Assembly (NCBI GenBank): GCA_934183165.1 | Contig: CAKPRZ010000011.1 | Coordinates: forward strand, 1-29,361 | Origin: an uncultured Bacilli bacterium | GTDB taxonomy: Bacteria > Bacillota_I > Bacilli_A > RF39 > UBA660 | Reading direction: 5' to 3' | DNA length: 29,361 nucleotides | Part shown: one piece after another, positions 1-7,608 of the stretch | Layout of the letters: the number at the start of each line of letters is the position of its first letter | Numbering within the stretch: the stretch's first letter is position 1 | Notes under the pieces: generated by a model | Databases searched by the model: none | What the model saw: only the letters and a program-made list of their open reading frames with translations | What the model was told of the DNA's origin: nothing | Program-made: the position numbers and the translations under genes

Positions 1-429
1 CCTACTGGACCGACTGGAGCTACTGGTCCTACCGGAGCTACTGGAGCCACTGGACCTACCGGAGCTACTGGACCTACTGGACCTACTGGAGCCACTGGAG
101 CTATTGGAGCCACTGGACCTACTGGACCTACCGGAGCTATTGGAGCCACTGGACCTACCGGAGCTATTGGAGCCACTGGACCTACCGGAGCCACTGGACC
201 TACCGGAGCTACTGGAGCAGATGGAGAAACACCAACAATAACAATTGGGTCTGTAACGACAGGTGCTCCAGGTACTCAAGCAACAGCATCTATTTCTGGA
301 ACAGCACCTAATTATTTATTAAACTTAACAATTCCACAGGGTCCAACTGGACCTCAAGGAACAGAAGGTGCTACCGGACCAACGGGACCAACTGGACCTA
401 CTGGACCTACTGGACCTACTGGACCAACA
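1..429 (+). repeat. Tandem 9-bp collagen-coding repeats in two blocks
   Basis: Two arrays of a 9-base unit of the form GGA-CCT-ACT or GGA-GCT-ACT occupy about 1-225 and 340-429. Units are nearly identical at the DNA level: glycine is almost always GGA, and threonine varies among ACT, ACC and ACA. Larger 18- and 27-base periods are visible, for example alternating GATGPT and GAIGAT. Such arrays readily change length by slippage or unequal recombination, always in frame. They are coding repeats, not a CRISPR array. Confidence 0.85.
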
Positions 430-435
430 AGTTAA
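1..435 (+). CDS. Collagen-like Gly-X-Thr repeat protein, C-terminal part (5' end outside window)
   Basis: Frame 1 is open from the first base to TAA at 433-435, giving 144 residues with no start in view. Residues 1-75 are uninterrupted Gly-X-Y triplets, almost all GPT, GAT or GAI. Residues 76-113 form a non-collagenous linker that resembles the short domain often found between collagen stretches in Firmicutes surface and phage-tail collagens. Residues 114-143 are collagen-like again, ending GPTGPTS. Such proteins form triple helices on the cell, spore or exosporium surface (BclA type), where threonines are commonly O-glycosylated. No LPXTG motif, membrane segment or C-terminal globular domain follows the last repeat, so any targeting signal must lie upstream. 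A terminator overlaps the stop codon, and a glycosyltransferase gene follows on the same strand. The fold is near certain; the location and function are inferred. Confidence 0.85.
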   Translation, partial: PTGPTGATGPTGATGATGPTGATGPTGPTGATGAIGATGPTGPTGAIGATGPTGAIGATGPTGATGPTGATGADGETPTITIGSVTTGAPGTQATASISGTAPNYLLNLTIPQGPTGPQGTEGATGPTGPTGPTGPTGPTGPTS

Positions 436-456
436 AGGCTAACGCCTTTCTTTTTT
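434..456 (+). terminator. Rho-independent terminator of the collagen-like gene
   Basis: AAAGGC (434-439), loop TAAC, then GCCTTT (444-449) form a 6-bp stem followed by C and six T (451-456). The stem begins inside the TAA stop codon at 433-435. Confidence 0.8.
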
Positions 457-546
457 GTTCTATTTTTAGTCAGTCTATAACATTTTTGCTATTAAATTAT
501 CCAAAAATGAATTTTAAATGTGTAAATATGAAGTAAACATACATTC

Positions 547-562
547 ATTATTTCAAAATAAT
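547..562. promoter_or_regulatory. AT-rich 16-bp palindrome upstream of the glycosyltransferase
   Basis: ATTATTT (547-553), CA, then AAATAAT (556-562) form a palindrome with 7-bp arms, 40 bp before the glycosyltransferase start, in the 166-bp gap 436-601. I see no convincing -35/-10 pair in that gap. The palindrome could be an operator or a chance product of AT-rich DNA. Confidence 0.25.
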
Positions 563-601
563 CATAAACTATTTATGTATTAAAATATTGAGGTGATTAT
601 A

Positions 602-1693
602 ATGAAAAAATACAAAGTATGTGTATATGCAATTTGTAAGAATGAAGAGAAATTTGTTAAAAGATGGATAAACTCCATGAAAGAAGCTGATGAAATATAT
701 GTTTTAGATACTGGATCAGACGATAACAGTGTTAATTTGCTTAAAGAAAATGGTGTGCATGTAAAAACTAAAGAGATTTCGCCATGGCGCTTTGATGTTG
801 CTAGAAATGAATCTTTAAAAATGGTTCCAGATGATATCGATATATGTGTGTGCACAGATTTAGATGAAATTTTCGAAAAAGGATGGAGAGAATCATTAGA
901 AAAAATATGGGAAAAAAGTACTAATAGAATTGCATATGCTTACAACTGGAAACTTGATGAAAATAATAATCCACAAATCTCTTTTTATATAGAAAAAATT
1001 CATTCTAGAAATAATTATTCTTGGATTAATCCAGTACATGAAATATTAAAATGGAATATAGAAAGGCCAGAAAATAAAATTAAAACGGATAAAATTATTT
1101 TAAATCACTATCCTGACCCTACTAAATCTAGATCATCATATTTACCCCTTTTAGAATTATCTATAAAAGAAGATCCAACAAATGACAGAAATATGCACTA
1201 TTTAGGAAGAGAATATATGTATTACAAAGAATGGGAAAAATGTATAACAACATTAAAAAAACATATTTCAATGCCTAATGCATTGTGGAAAGACGAAAGA
1301 TGTGCTTCTATGAGATTTATTGCTAGAAGTTACAAAAATCTAAATAAATTGAATGAAGCTAGATTTTGGTATAAAGAAGCAATTAAAGAAGCTCCATACT
1401 TAAGAGATCCTTACATTGAACTTGCTATATTAGAATATGAGCAAAAAAACTGGGATGAAGTTTATGAGCAATGTATAAATGCAAGTAAAATAACTAGTCA
1501 TGCTAAAACATATATTAATGAAGAATTCAGTTGGAATAACACTATATATGATTTATTATCAATAAGTAGTTTTTATAAAGGAAATTTACAGGAATCTCTA
1601 GAATGGCTAGATAAAGCAATTAATATGGCTCCTAACGATGAAAGATTATTAAATAATAAGGTAATAATAAGTAATGCTTTAAAAGACAAATAA
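602..1693 (+). CDS. Family 2 glycosyltransferase with C-terminal TPR repeats
   Basis: The first ~190 residues are a GT-A fold family 2 glycosyltransferase. The entry motif is AICKNEE (10-16), followed by the nucleotide-binding segment VLDTGSDD (34-41) and a DxD metal/sugar-nucleotide motif, CTDLDE, with D86 and D88. Residues ~190-355 read as three or four TPR-like helical pairs, for example around 240-300 and 310-350, which usually hold a protein acceptor. There is no membrane segment, so it should act in the cytosol. An in-frame GTG lies at 593, but GAGGTG at 590-595 is the ribosome binding site for ATG 602, so I use 602 (363 aa). GT2-TPR enzymes often glycosylate proteins. Lying just after a threonine-rich collagen-like gene, it may modify that product (inference). 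The donor sugar is unknown. Confidence 0.85.
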   Translation: MKKYKVCVYAICKNEEKFVKRWINSMKEADEIYVLDTGSDDNSVNLLKENGVHVKTKEISPWRFDVARNESLKMVPDDIDICVCTDLDEIFEKGWRESLEKIWEKSTNRIAYAYNWKLDENNNPQISFYIEKIHSRNNYSWINPVHEILKWNIERPENKIKTDKIILNHYPDPTKSRSSYLPLLELSIKEDPTNDRNMHYLGREYMYYKEWEKCITTLKKHISMPNALWKDERCASMRFIARSYKNLNKLNEARFWYKEAIKEAPYLRDPYIELAILEYEQKNWDEVYEQCINASKITSHAKTYINEEFSWNNTIYDLLSISSFYKGNLQESLEWLDKAINMAPNDERLLNNKVIISNALKDK

Positions 1694-1706
1694 TCAAACT
1701 ATGTAT

Positions 1707-1735
1707 TTGAAAAAAAAACACTTTAACTATATAAT
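1707..1735 (+). promoter_or_regulatory. Sigma-A-type promoter for the LtaS-like gene
   Basis: TTGAAA (1707-1712), a 17-bp spacer and TATAAT (1730-1735). The predicted transcript start, about 1742, lies only ~12 bases before ATG 1754, so the 5' leader would be very short. It suggests the gene has its own promoter rather than relying on read-through from the glycosyltransferase. Confidence 0.6.
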
Positions 1736-1753
1736 ATATTAAGAGGCGAAGTT

Positions 1754-3664
1754 ATGGATATAAAAAAAATAATAATTAATTCTGCATTTATTTTTATTGA
1801 AGAATTAATTTTACATGTAATAATGTTTAAACAATTAGATTTTTATTTGTTATATATTTTAGGTTTTAGCATAGTTATAGGATTATTGATTACTACATTA
1901 TCAAGCCTAACTCATGATAAGCCAAATAAAATTATTAATATTTCCTTACTGTTGTTTATAGGAATAATTTTTGTTGCACAATTAGTTCATTTTAAATTTT
2001 ATGGTGCAATATTCTCTATTTATTCATTAGTTAATGGAGGACAAGTATTTGGATTTTTTAGTGCTATTATGAAGGTTATAAAAAACAATATAATTTCTGT
2101 TATAGTAATAATTTTTCCTATAATTGCAGCTATATATTTAACAATTAAAGAACAATACAATAGTACAAGTTTTAAAATGCTTTTTCTACAAGATATTGGT
2201 GGAATAGTATTATTGATACTACTAATTTTCTCATTAAATTTAGATAAAGATAGTTCATATAGTGCTAAAAGTTTATTTAAAGATACTCATGTTCCAACTA
2301 TCATGACTAAGAAATTAGGATTGATCACTACTATGAACTTAGATTTAAAAAGGACTATTTTTAAATCTGGAGAAAAATTAATAATTAATTATGAAGATAA
2401 CAATAATAATAAAACTGCTGAATATAATAAACTTGATATAGATTTTGATAAGCTTATAAAAAATGAAAAAAATGAAAATATAAAAAATCTTCATTACTAT
2501 TTTAAAAATGAAACTGCGACACAAAAAAATCAATACACTGGTATGTTTAAAGGAAAAAACTTAATAGTAATAGTAGCTGAAGCATTTTCACCTATTGCTA
2601 TAGATAAAGATTTAACGCCCACACTATATAAACTTTATAACAGTGGATTTAAATTCAATAATTTTTATACTCCTTTATTTTATGTAAGTACATCAGATGG
2701 AGAATATATTTCCTTAACTTCACTACTACCTAAAGAAGGAGTTTGGAGTTTTCAAGAATCAAGTAATAATTATCTGCCATTTGTATATGGAAACTTGCTA
2801 AAAAAACAAGGCTATTCAGCTTGGGCATATCACAATGGTAGTGCAACCTACTACAAAAGGAATCTATCTCACCCAAATATGGGATATAACTTCAAAGCAT
2901 GTAAATCAGGCCTAGAGAAAAAAATAAACTGTAAAATATGGCCTCAAAGTGATTTAGAAATGATAAATGCTACATTTGACGATTATAAAGATAAAGATAA
3001 ATTTGTCACTTATTATATGACTATTAGTGGCCACTTAAATTATACATATAATGGAAATATGATGGCTACAAAAAATAAAAACAAAGTTAATAATCTCCCA
3101 TATTCGGAAGCAATTCAAACATACATGGCAACACAAATAGAATTAGATAAAGCGGTGGAATCACTGATATATAAGTTAAAAGAAAGCAATAAATTAGATG
3201 ATACTGTCATAGTAATAAGTGCTGATCATTATCCTTATGGATTGTCTTTAAAAGAAATAAAAGAAAAAGCTAACTATATTAATGATAAAAAGTTTGATAT
3301 CCACAAAAACAACTTAATAATTTGGAACAACAAAATGACTACACCAATAGAAATAAATAAAAGTGCAAGTAGTTTGGATATATTACCTACCGTTTTAAAT
3401 TTATTTGGTGCTGAATACGATTCACGATTACTTGCTGGCAAAGATATCTTATCAAATTCTGAGGGAATAGTTATATTTAATGATAGAAGTTGGATAACTG
3501 ATTATGGAAAATATGATGCCATAAAAAAAACATTTACAGCATCAAAAAAAGTTAAAAACGAAGATGAATATGTAGAGAGAATAAATTCAATTGTTTACAA
3601 TAGATTCAGTTCTTCTAGAATGATTCTAGAAACTAACTATTATAATTATTTAGGATTAAAATAA
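1754..3664 (+). CDS. LTA synthase family protein (sulfatase-fold glycerol-phosphate transferase)
   Basis: At 636 aa it matches LtaS length. About five membrane helices fill residues ~5-165, followed by a large extracellular sulfatase/alkaline-phosphatase-fold domain. LtaS active-site landmarks are present: E276 in VVAEAF (metal ligand), T313 in STSDGE (catalytic threonine), H427 in SGHLNY, and D491-H492 in ADHYPYG. LtaS moves glycerol-phosphate from phosphatidylglycerol to a growing lipoteichoic acid chain outside the membrane, releasing diacylglycerol. Other members add phosphoethanolamine or prime LTA, so the exact donor and acceptor are open. A weak AGAGGCG-type ribosome binding site precedes ATG 1754. 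The gene converges on a PAP2 phosphatase and shares a terminator with it. Confidence 0.85.
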   Translation: MDIKKIIINSAFIFIEELILHVIMFKQLDFYLLYILGFSIVIGLLITTLSSLTHDKPNKIINISLLLFIGIIFVAQLVHFKFYGAIFSIYSLVNGGQVFGFFSAIMKVIKNNIISVIVIIFPIIAAIYLTIKEQYNSTSFKMLFLQDIGGIVLLILLIFSLNLDKDSSYSAKSLFKDTHVPTIMTKKLGLITTMNLDLKRTIFKSGEKLIINYEDNNNNKTAEYNKLDIDFDKLIKNEKNENIKNLHYYFKNETATQKNQYTGMFKGKNLIVIVAEAFSPIAIDKDLTPTLYKLYNSGFKFNNFYTPLFYVSTSDGEYISLTSLLPKEGVWSFQESSNNYLPFVYGNLLKKQGYSAWAYHNGSATYYKRNLSHPNMGYNFKACKSGLEKKINCKIWPQSDLEMINATFDDYKDKDKFVTYYMTISGHLNYTYNGNMMATKNKNKVNNLPYSEAIQTYMATQIELDKAVESLIYKLKESNKLDDTVIVISADHYPYGLSLKEIKEKANYINDKKFDIHKNNLIIWNNKMTTPIEINKSASSLDILPTVLNLFGAEYDSRLLAGKDILSNSEGIVIFNDRSWITDYGKYDAIKKTFTASKKVKNEDEYVERINSIVYNRFSSSRMILETNYYNYLGLK

Positions 3665-3690
3665 AATGAACTAAAATTAGCTCATTTTAT
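3661..3690. terminator. Bidirectional terminator between the LtaS-like and PAP2 genes
   Basis: TAAAATGA (3662-3669) pairs with TCATTTTA (3682-3689), with an inner CTA/TAG pairing around an AAAT loop. On the plus strand it is followed by a T-rich tract (3690-3700). The stem contains the stop codons of both convergent genes: TAA at 3662-3664 and TGA (complement of 3682-3684). The plus-strand orientation is the stronger one. Confidence 0.75.
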
Positions 3691-4305
3691 TTTTATTTTT
3701 TTCCAAATTTTAGATTTATTAACAAATAGATATGTCAATATAGCTAGAATAAAGGAAGCTAGTATATCTATTAAAACATGTTGTTTAATGAACAATGTTG
3801 AAATTATTACTAACAATGACCATATTATTATTACAGTCTTTGAAAACCATTTAACATTTTTTGCTTCTGTAATCCCTAAAATAAATAAGAAACAGCATAA
3901 ACAATGTATACTTGGCAAACAATTTGTCGCAGGGGTATCTATCGCATAAATTATACTAATTATAATATCACTAAAAGTATTTCCAATTATTTCTGGTCTT
4001 GTTATTGTTGTAGGATAAAAAATAAATATTAAACCACTTATAGTAATAGCAATTATCATTGATGTAACATACTTATATAGAACATCTGAATCTTTCTTTC
4101 CCATAACATAAGGAACTAAAATTAACATAATATACCAACTTATATAAAAGTAAATAAAATAACTAACAAAAGGAATCTTTAAATCTAAATTACTAACTAA
4201 CAAATGATTAGTAAAAGGTGATACTTTTGCTATTAAATATATGAAGGTTTGATATACTATCGTCATTAAAATCAAAATCATATTTTTATATTCTTTTTTT
4301 AACAT
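3682..4305 (-). CDS. PAP2 superfamily membrane phosphatase
   Basis: A 207-aa multi-pass protein with about six hydrophobic helices. Two PAP2 signature motifs are visible: PSIH at 131-134 (in ATNCLPSIHCL) and a KQHVLID segment with H176 and D180. The usual first motif KxxxxxxRP is not clear; an RP pair occurs at 103-104. The spacing resembles the PAP2 branch that includes Aur1-like enzymes rather than classical PgpB. Family members dephosphorylate phosphatidic acid or undecaprenyl pyrophosphate, or transfer phospho-head-groups, at the outer membrane leaflet. Next to an LtaS-like gene it may take part in envelope lipid recycling, but the genes are convergent and not co-transcribed, so this is only suggestive. 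Confidence 0.8.
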   Translation of the reverse strand: MLKKEYKNMILILMTIVYQTFIYLIAKVSPFTNHLLVSNLDLKIPFVSYFIYFYISWYIMLILVPYVMGKKDSDVLYKYVTSMIIAITISGLIFIFYPTTITRPEIIGNTFSDIIISIIYAIDTPATNCLPSIHCLCCFLFILGITEAKNVKWFSKTVIIIWSLLVIISTLFIKQHVLIDILASFILAILTYLFVNKSKIWKKIKIK

Positions 4306-4323
4306 CCTACCACTCTCTTACCA

Positions 4324-4329
4324 ATTATA
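4324..4329 (-). promoter_or_regulatory. Extended -10 promoter for the PAP2 gene
   Basis: On the minus strand TGTTATAAT carries a perfect -10 with the TGn extension. No good -35 is seen 17 bp upstream, as is common for extended -10 promoters. The leader would be only about a dozen bases before ATG 4305. Confidence 0.5.
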
Positions 4330-4378
4330 ACATTTAACCTAAGATTTTAATAGAATTTTAATAATTTAATTTTAGCCT

Positions 4379-6745
4379 TTACTCATTTCCCTTCAAACTA
4401 CTAACCATATCTATTTTATTTATTTTTCTTGCTAAGAATTTTGAAACAATGTAAGCTACAAAAAAAGTACCAACTGTAGCAATTATATATGTACTAATAT
4501 TAATATGTACACCAAAATCAAAATTGTCATCCAAACATTTTTTAAACAACCATGCAGTTAAATAATAGCCCGATGGAAGTCCAATTATAATTGACATAAA
4601 TGCTATCCATATATTTTGTTCAATAAACATTTTTTTGATTCGTTTATCCTTAAAGCCTAAAACTTTCAATGTAGCAAATTGATACTGCTTTTCGCTATAT
4701 GATAATATTCCCATATTATATATGATAATAGATCCTAATAAAATAGCAAAGCATATTATTAACATAATCATTTTTTTCATCATAGATAACATTGATTCCA
4801 TACTTGTTTTTAACTGTTCTATATTTTGAATTAATACTATATTTTTTATTTCTTTAACATTTTTTAAGTTATTATTTGTATATAAAGAATCTGGAGTATA
4901 ATCTAATCCTAGTTTTTCCATATATTCTCTATTCATTGTAATATTTTGATTTTGCGGATCTTTATTTATTCCTACAATTTTAGAATCAAAATATTTAGAA
5001 CTGCCATATATATGCCAAACTAATGTATCTCCTACTTTATATCCCTCATTTATTGCTAATTTATTTGTTACATAAACCCCATCATTTGAAGTTAGCTTCA
5101 TAAATTTATCATTTGGATCCTGAAATCTAACTAAACCATTGGAATCGTCAACAAAAATTGTATTAGCTTTTCTATTATTATTTTTATCCTTGATTTCTAT
5201 TCCTAGTGTTTGACTAGTTGATTTTCCGTATTTTTTTTCTAATTCTTCTAAATCACTATTACTTATATTTTCTTTAATAGTTAATTTATAATTAAAATTA
5301 TACAAATCTACAAATTGCACTTTAATAAAGTTATTCATACTGTTCAACATACCAAAAGCACAAACTATTAATGTACAACATCCTACTATACCAACTACTC
5401 CTGTTATAGTTCTAAATTTATTTCTAATAATATCACGCAAATTCCATTTGCTAGAAAACTTTAATTTTTTGAAAATTCCTTTTGCTGTAATATCTAAGCT
5501 ACCATTTTTAACAGTTGGTAATTCTGCTCTTAGTGATTCCGCAGGATTTTTCTTTAATTCTTTTCTACACGTTAAATATGTAATAAATGAAACTGCTATA
5601 ATTACCAAAATAGCAACCACATAACTCATTTTATTAATTATTGGTACTCCATTTGGTACTTCAAAAAATGACATTTCTAAGTTTAAGAAAACACTACCTA
5701 TAAAAAATCTTCCAGCTAATATACCAACAATTGCTGCTAATAGAGAAATCCAAAAACCATATCCAACATAATGAAATAATATCTTCCTTTTTTTAAATCC
5801 TAAAGCTTTTAGTGTTCCTATTTGAATTTTTTGCTTTTTAACAACTCTTGTCATAGTAGTTATAACTGATAACATTGCTATAAATAAGAATAGCCCTGAA
5901 AAAATTCCAACATACGATTTACCTTCATCAATTTCTCCTTGATACATAAGATATGAAGTAGTATCTTCTATTTTAACGATAGCTAATGCACTTTTAACAT
6001 TATCCTCTATGTCATTTTTTACTTGGTTTACGTTAGATTTATTGTTAACATCTACCATTATATAATTATATGGTATATAATCATGATAATCAAAATTTGG
6101 TATATATTTTACAGAAGGTATATTTAAATTTTTTGTAACTATGGTATTAATATAATCTTCTGGGATTTCATTTGAAGATAAATATACAAATCCAAAAGTT
6201 TTTCTATTTGGAACTAACTCGGAATCATCTTTAACATCATAAATATGATCAGGAACATTTACTAATCCCAAAATTTTCTCATTTATAGTAAATGTATCGT
6301 ACTTTATCTTTATACTATCTCCAACCTTTAAATTATTTTCTTTAGCATAAAAATTATCTACCCATACACCTTTTTTCTTCTTGTCAAACTCTTCACCACT
6401 AAAAACATGAAATTTAGAGATATTATTAGATTCAATAAAACTTATTAAATATGTCTTATCTTTATCATCTCCATCAATTCCAGTTAAAACTAATTTCCTT
6501 TCTGCATCATTAACATTTTTTATATTTTTTATTTTATTCAAGTCATCACTAGAGAAACTAGTTCCCATAATATTCAAATCTTGTAAATTATTATTGTTAT
6601 AAAACTTATCAGCGGCATTAATCATACCATCCATATATGCTTCAATTCCAACATATACCATAATTCCTATCATAGTCATAAGGAAAATAGTTATAAACTG
6701 AGATTTGTTTTGTAATATATCCCTAAACATTTTTTTCTTCAACAT
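4379..6745 (-). CDS. ABC transporter permease, FtsX/MacB type, two FtsX modules
   Basis: 788 aa. An N-terminal membrane helix (~16-36) is followed by an extracellular domain (~40-270), then an FtsX module with three helices around 278-395. A second linker helix (~445-468) leads to another extracellular region and a C-terminal FtsX module (~660-775). Each module carries the cytoplasmic coupling segment seen in this family, TLKALGFKKRK and TLKVLGFKDKR. Such permeases work with LolD/MacB-type ATPases in mechanotransmission or in export of peptides, lipids or antibiotics. The start is one base after the ATPase stop, so the two are co-translated. The adjacent divergent TetR suggests it is an inducible efflux or stress pump. 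I see no clear terminator after its stop. The substrate is unknown. Confidence 0.85.
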   Translation of the reverse strand: MLKKKMFRDILQNKSQFITIFLMTMIGIMVYVGIEAYMDGMINAADKFYNNNNLQDLNIMGTSFSSDDLNKIKNIKNVNDAERKLVLTGIDGDDKDKTYLISFIESNNISKFHVFSGEEFDKKKKGVWVDNFYAKENNLKVGDSIKIKYDTFTINEKILGLVNVPDHIYDVKDDSELVPNRKTFGFVYLSSNEIPEDYINTIVTKNLNIPSVKYIPNFDYHDYIPYNYIMVDVNNKSNVNQVKNDIEDNVKSALAIVKIEDTTSYLMYQGEIDEGKSYVGIFSGLFLFIAMLSVITTMTRVVKKQKIQIGTLKALGFKKRKILFHYVGYGFWISLLAAIVGILAGRFFIGSVFLNLEMSFFEVPNGVPIINKMSYVVAILVIIAVSFITYLTCRKELKKNPAESLRAELPTVKNGSLDITAKGIFKKLKFSSKWNLRDIIRNKFRTITGVVGIVGCCTLIVCAFGMLNSMNNFIKVQFVDLYNFNYKLTIKENISNSDLEELEKKYGKSTSQTLGIEIKDKNNNRKANTIFVDDSNGLVRFQDPNDKFMKLTSNDGVYVTNKLAINEGYKVGDTLVWHIYGSSKYFDSKIVGINKDPQNQNITMNREYMEKLGLDYTPDSLYTNNNLKNVKEIKNIVLIQNIEQLKTSMESMLSMMKKMIMLIICFAILLGSIIIYNMGILSYSEKQYQFATLKVLGFKDKRIKKMFIEQNIWIAFMSIIIGLPSGYYLTAWLFKKCLDDNFDFGVHINISTYIIATVGTFFVAYIVSKFLARKINKIDMVSSLKGNE

Positions 6746-6746
6746 A

Positions 6747-7457
6747 TTACCACACTACCTCATCTATATTTTTAGGATTTTGATTAATTTCGTTGCTTTC
6801 AATTTTACCATTTTTTAATCTTATAACTCTGTCAGCTATCTCAGCAATTAATGAATTATGTGTAACAATAACCACTGTATTATTTCCATTGTTTTGATCA
6901 CATTGTTCTTTTAAAAGCTTTAAAATCTCTACACCAGTTTTGGAGTCAAGTGCTCCTGTTGGTTCATCACATAACAACAATAGTGGATTTTTTGCGATTG
7001 CACGTGCAATTGAAACTCTTTGTTGCTCACCACCAGATAACTGATTAGGAAATTTTTTAGCATGTTTTTCCAATCCTACACTTTTTAACACTTTCATGGC
7101 ACTTTTAGGCTGTTTTACTATATCATTAACAATTCTAACATTTTCTAAAACTGTAAGGGTTGGCAAAATATTATAAAATTGAAATATAAAACCAACGTTT
7201 TCAGCTCGATAATCTGTTAATTGTGAATCACTATAACTAGATATCAAATTATCTCCAACTTTTATTTTTCCACTACTTACTTTATCCATTCCACCCAATA
7301 AATTAAGTAATGTTGACTTTCCAGCACCACTTGGTCCTAAAATAACAACAAATTCACCTTTATTAATACTAAAACTTATATTATCCAAGGCATTAAAATT
7401 CTTTTCTCCAACTTTATATGTTTTCTTCACATTACTAAACCTAATTAGTCCTTCCAT
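6747..7457 (-). CDS. ABC transporter ATP-binding protein (LolD/MacB class)
   Basis: 236 aa with all nucleotide-binding motifs: Walker A GPSGAGKST (41-49), Q-loop near FQF (92-94), signature LSGGEQQR (140-147), Walker B LLLCDEP with D164 and E165, D-loop ALD and H-loop H200. The length and motif set are typical of ATPases that pair with FtsX-like permeases. The frame is open further upstream to 7493, but AGAAGG sits correctly before ATG 7457, and the extra residues would run through a regulatory repeat, so 7457 is chosen. It powers the permease encoded directly downstream. Its promoter lies between two putative TetR sites. Confidence 0.92.
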   Translation of the reverse strand: MEGLIRFSNVKKTYKVGEKNFNALDNISFSINKGEFVVILGPSGAGKSTLLNLLGGMDKVSSGKIKVGDNLISSYSDSQLTDYRAENVGFIFQFYNILPTLTVLENVRIVNDIVKQPKSAMKVLKSVGLEKHAKKFPNQLSGGEQQRVSIARAIAKNPLLLLCDEPTGALDSKTGVEILKLLKEQCDQNNGNNTVVIVTHNSLIAEIADRVIRLKNGKIESNEINQNPKNIDEVVW

Positions 7458-7478
7458 AATTAACCTTCTTTCTAAATA

Positions 7479-7492
7479 TGACATTTGTTTCA
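7479..7492. promoter_or_regulatory. Candidate TetR operator, promoter-proximal copy
   Basis: TGACATTTGTTTCA at 7479-7492 exactly repeats 7538-7551 in the same orientation, 59 bp apart. It lies at or just after the predicted start of the ABC transcript (~7494), where a bound repressor would block transcription. Its ends TGA/TCA are symmetric but the core is not. Confidence 0.55.
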
Positions 7493-7500
7493 CATTTTAA

Positions 7501-7529
7501 ATTATAATCATATATTATTAGATAGTCAA
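7501..7529 (-). promoter_or_regulatory. Promoter of the ABC exporter operon
   Basis: On the minus strand, TTGACT (complement of 7524-7529), a 17-bp spacer and TATAAT (complement of 7501-7506): a near-consensus housekeeping promoter. Copies of the repeated 14-bp element flank it on both sides, consistent with tight repression by the divergent TetR protein. Confidence 0.75.
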
Positions 7530-7530
7530 T

Positions 7531-7551
7531 ACAAATGTGACATTTGTTTCA
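7531..7551. promoter_or_regulatory. Candidate TetR operator, 17-bp perfect palindrome in the divergent region
   Basis: ACAAATGTGACATTTGT (7531-7547) is a perfect palindrome around a central base. Its right half continues into the second copy of TGACATTTGTTTCA (7538-7551). It abuts the -35 of the exporter promoter (7529) and lies just upstream of the -35 of the tetR promoter (7559), the classical place for an autoregulating TetR operator. Confidence 0.65.
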
Positions 7552-7558
7552 TATTTAT

Positions 7559-7587
7559 TTGAATTTTTTTGTTTAAAGATATATAAT
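7559..7587 (+). promoter_or_regulatory. Promoter of the TetR regulator gene
   Basis: TTGAAT (7559-7564), a 17-bp spacer and TATAAT (7582-7587). The predicted start near 7594 is followed by GGAAGTG (7597-7603) and ATG 7609. Confidence 0.7.
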
Positions 7588-7608
7588 GTATATTATGGAA
7601 GTGATTAT

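Noticed and set aside
1..225. Regular tandem repeats that could be mistaken for a CRISPR array
   Set aside because: Unit is 9 bases with no unique spacers, and it translates cleanly as Gly-X-Thr collagen in one frame.
7537..7608. Longer N-terminus for the TetR protein from GTG 7537
   Set aside because: It would translate through the operator and promoter. ATG 7609 has a good ribosome binding site and gives the normal family length.
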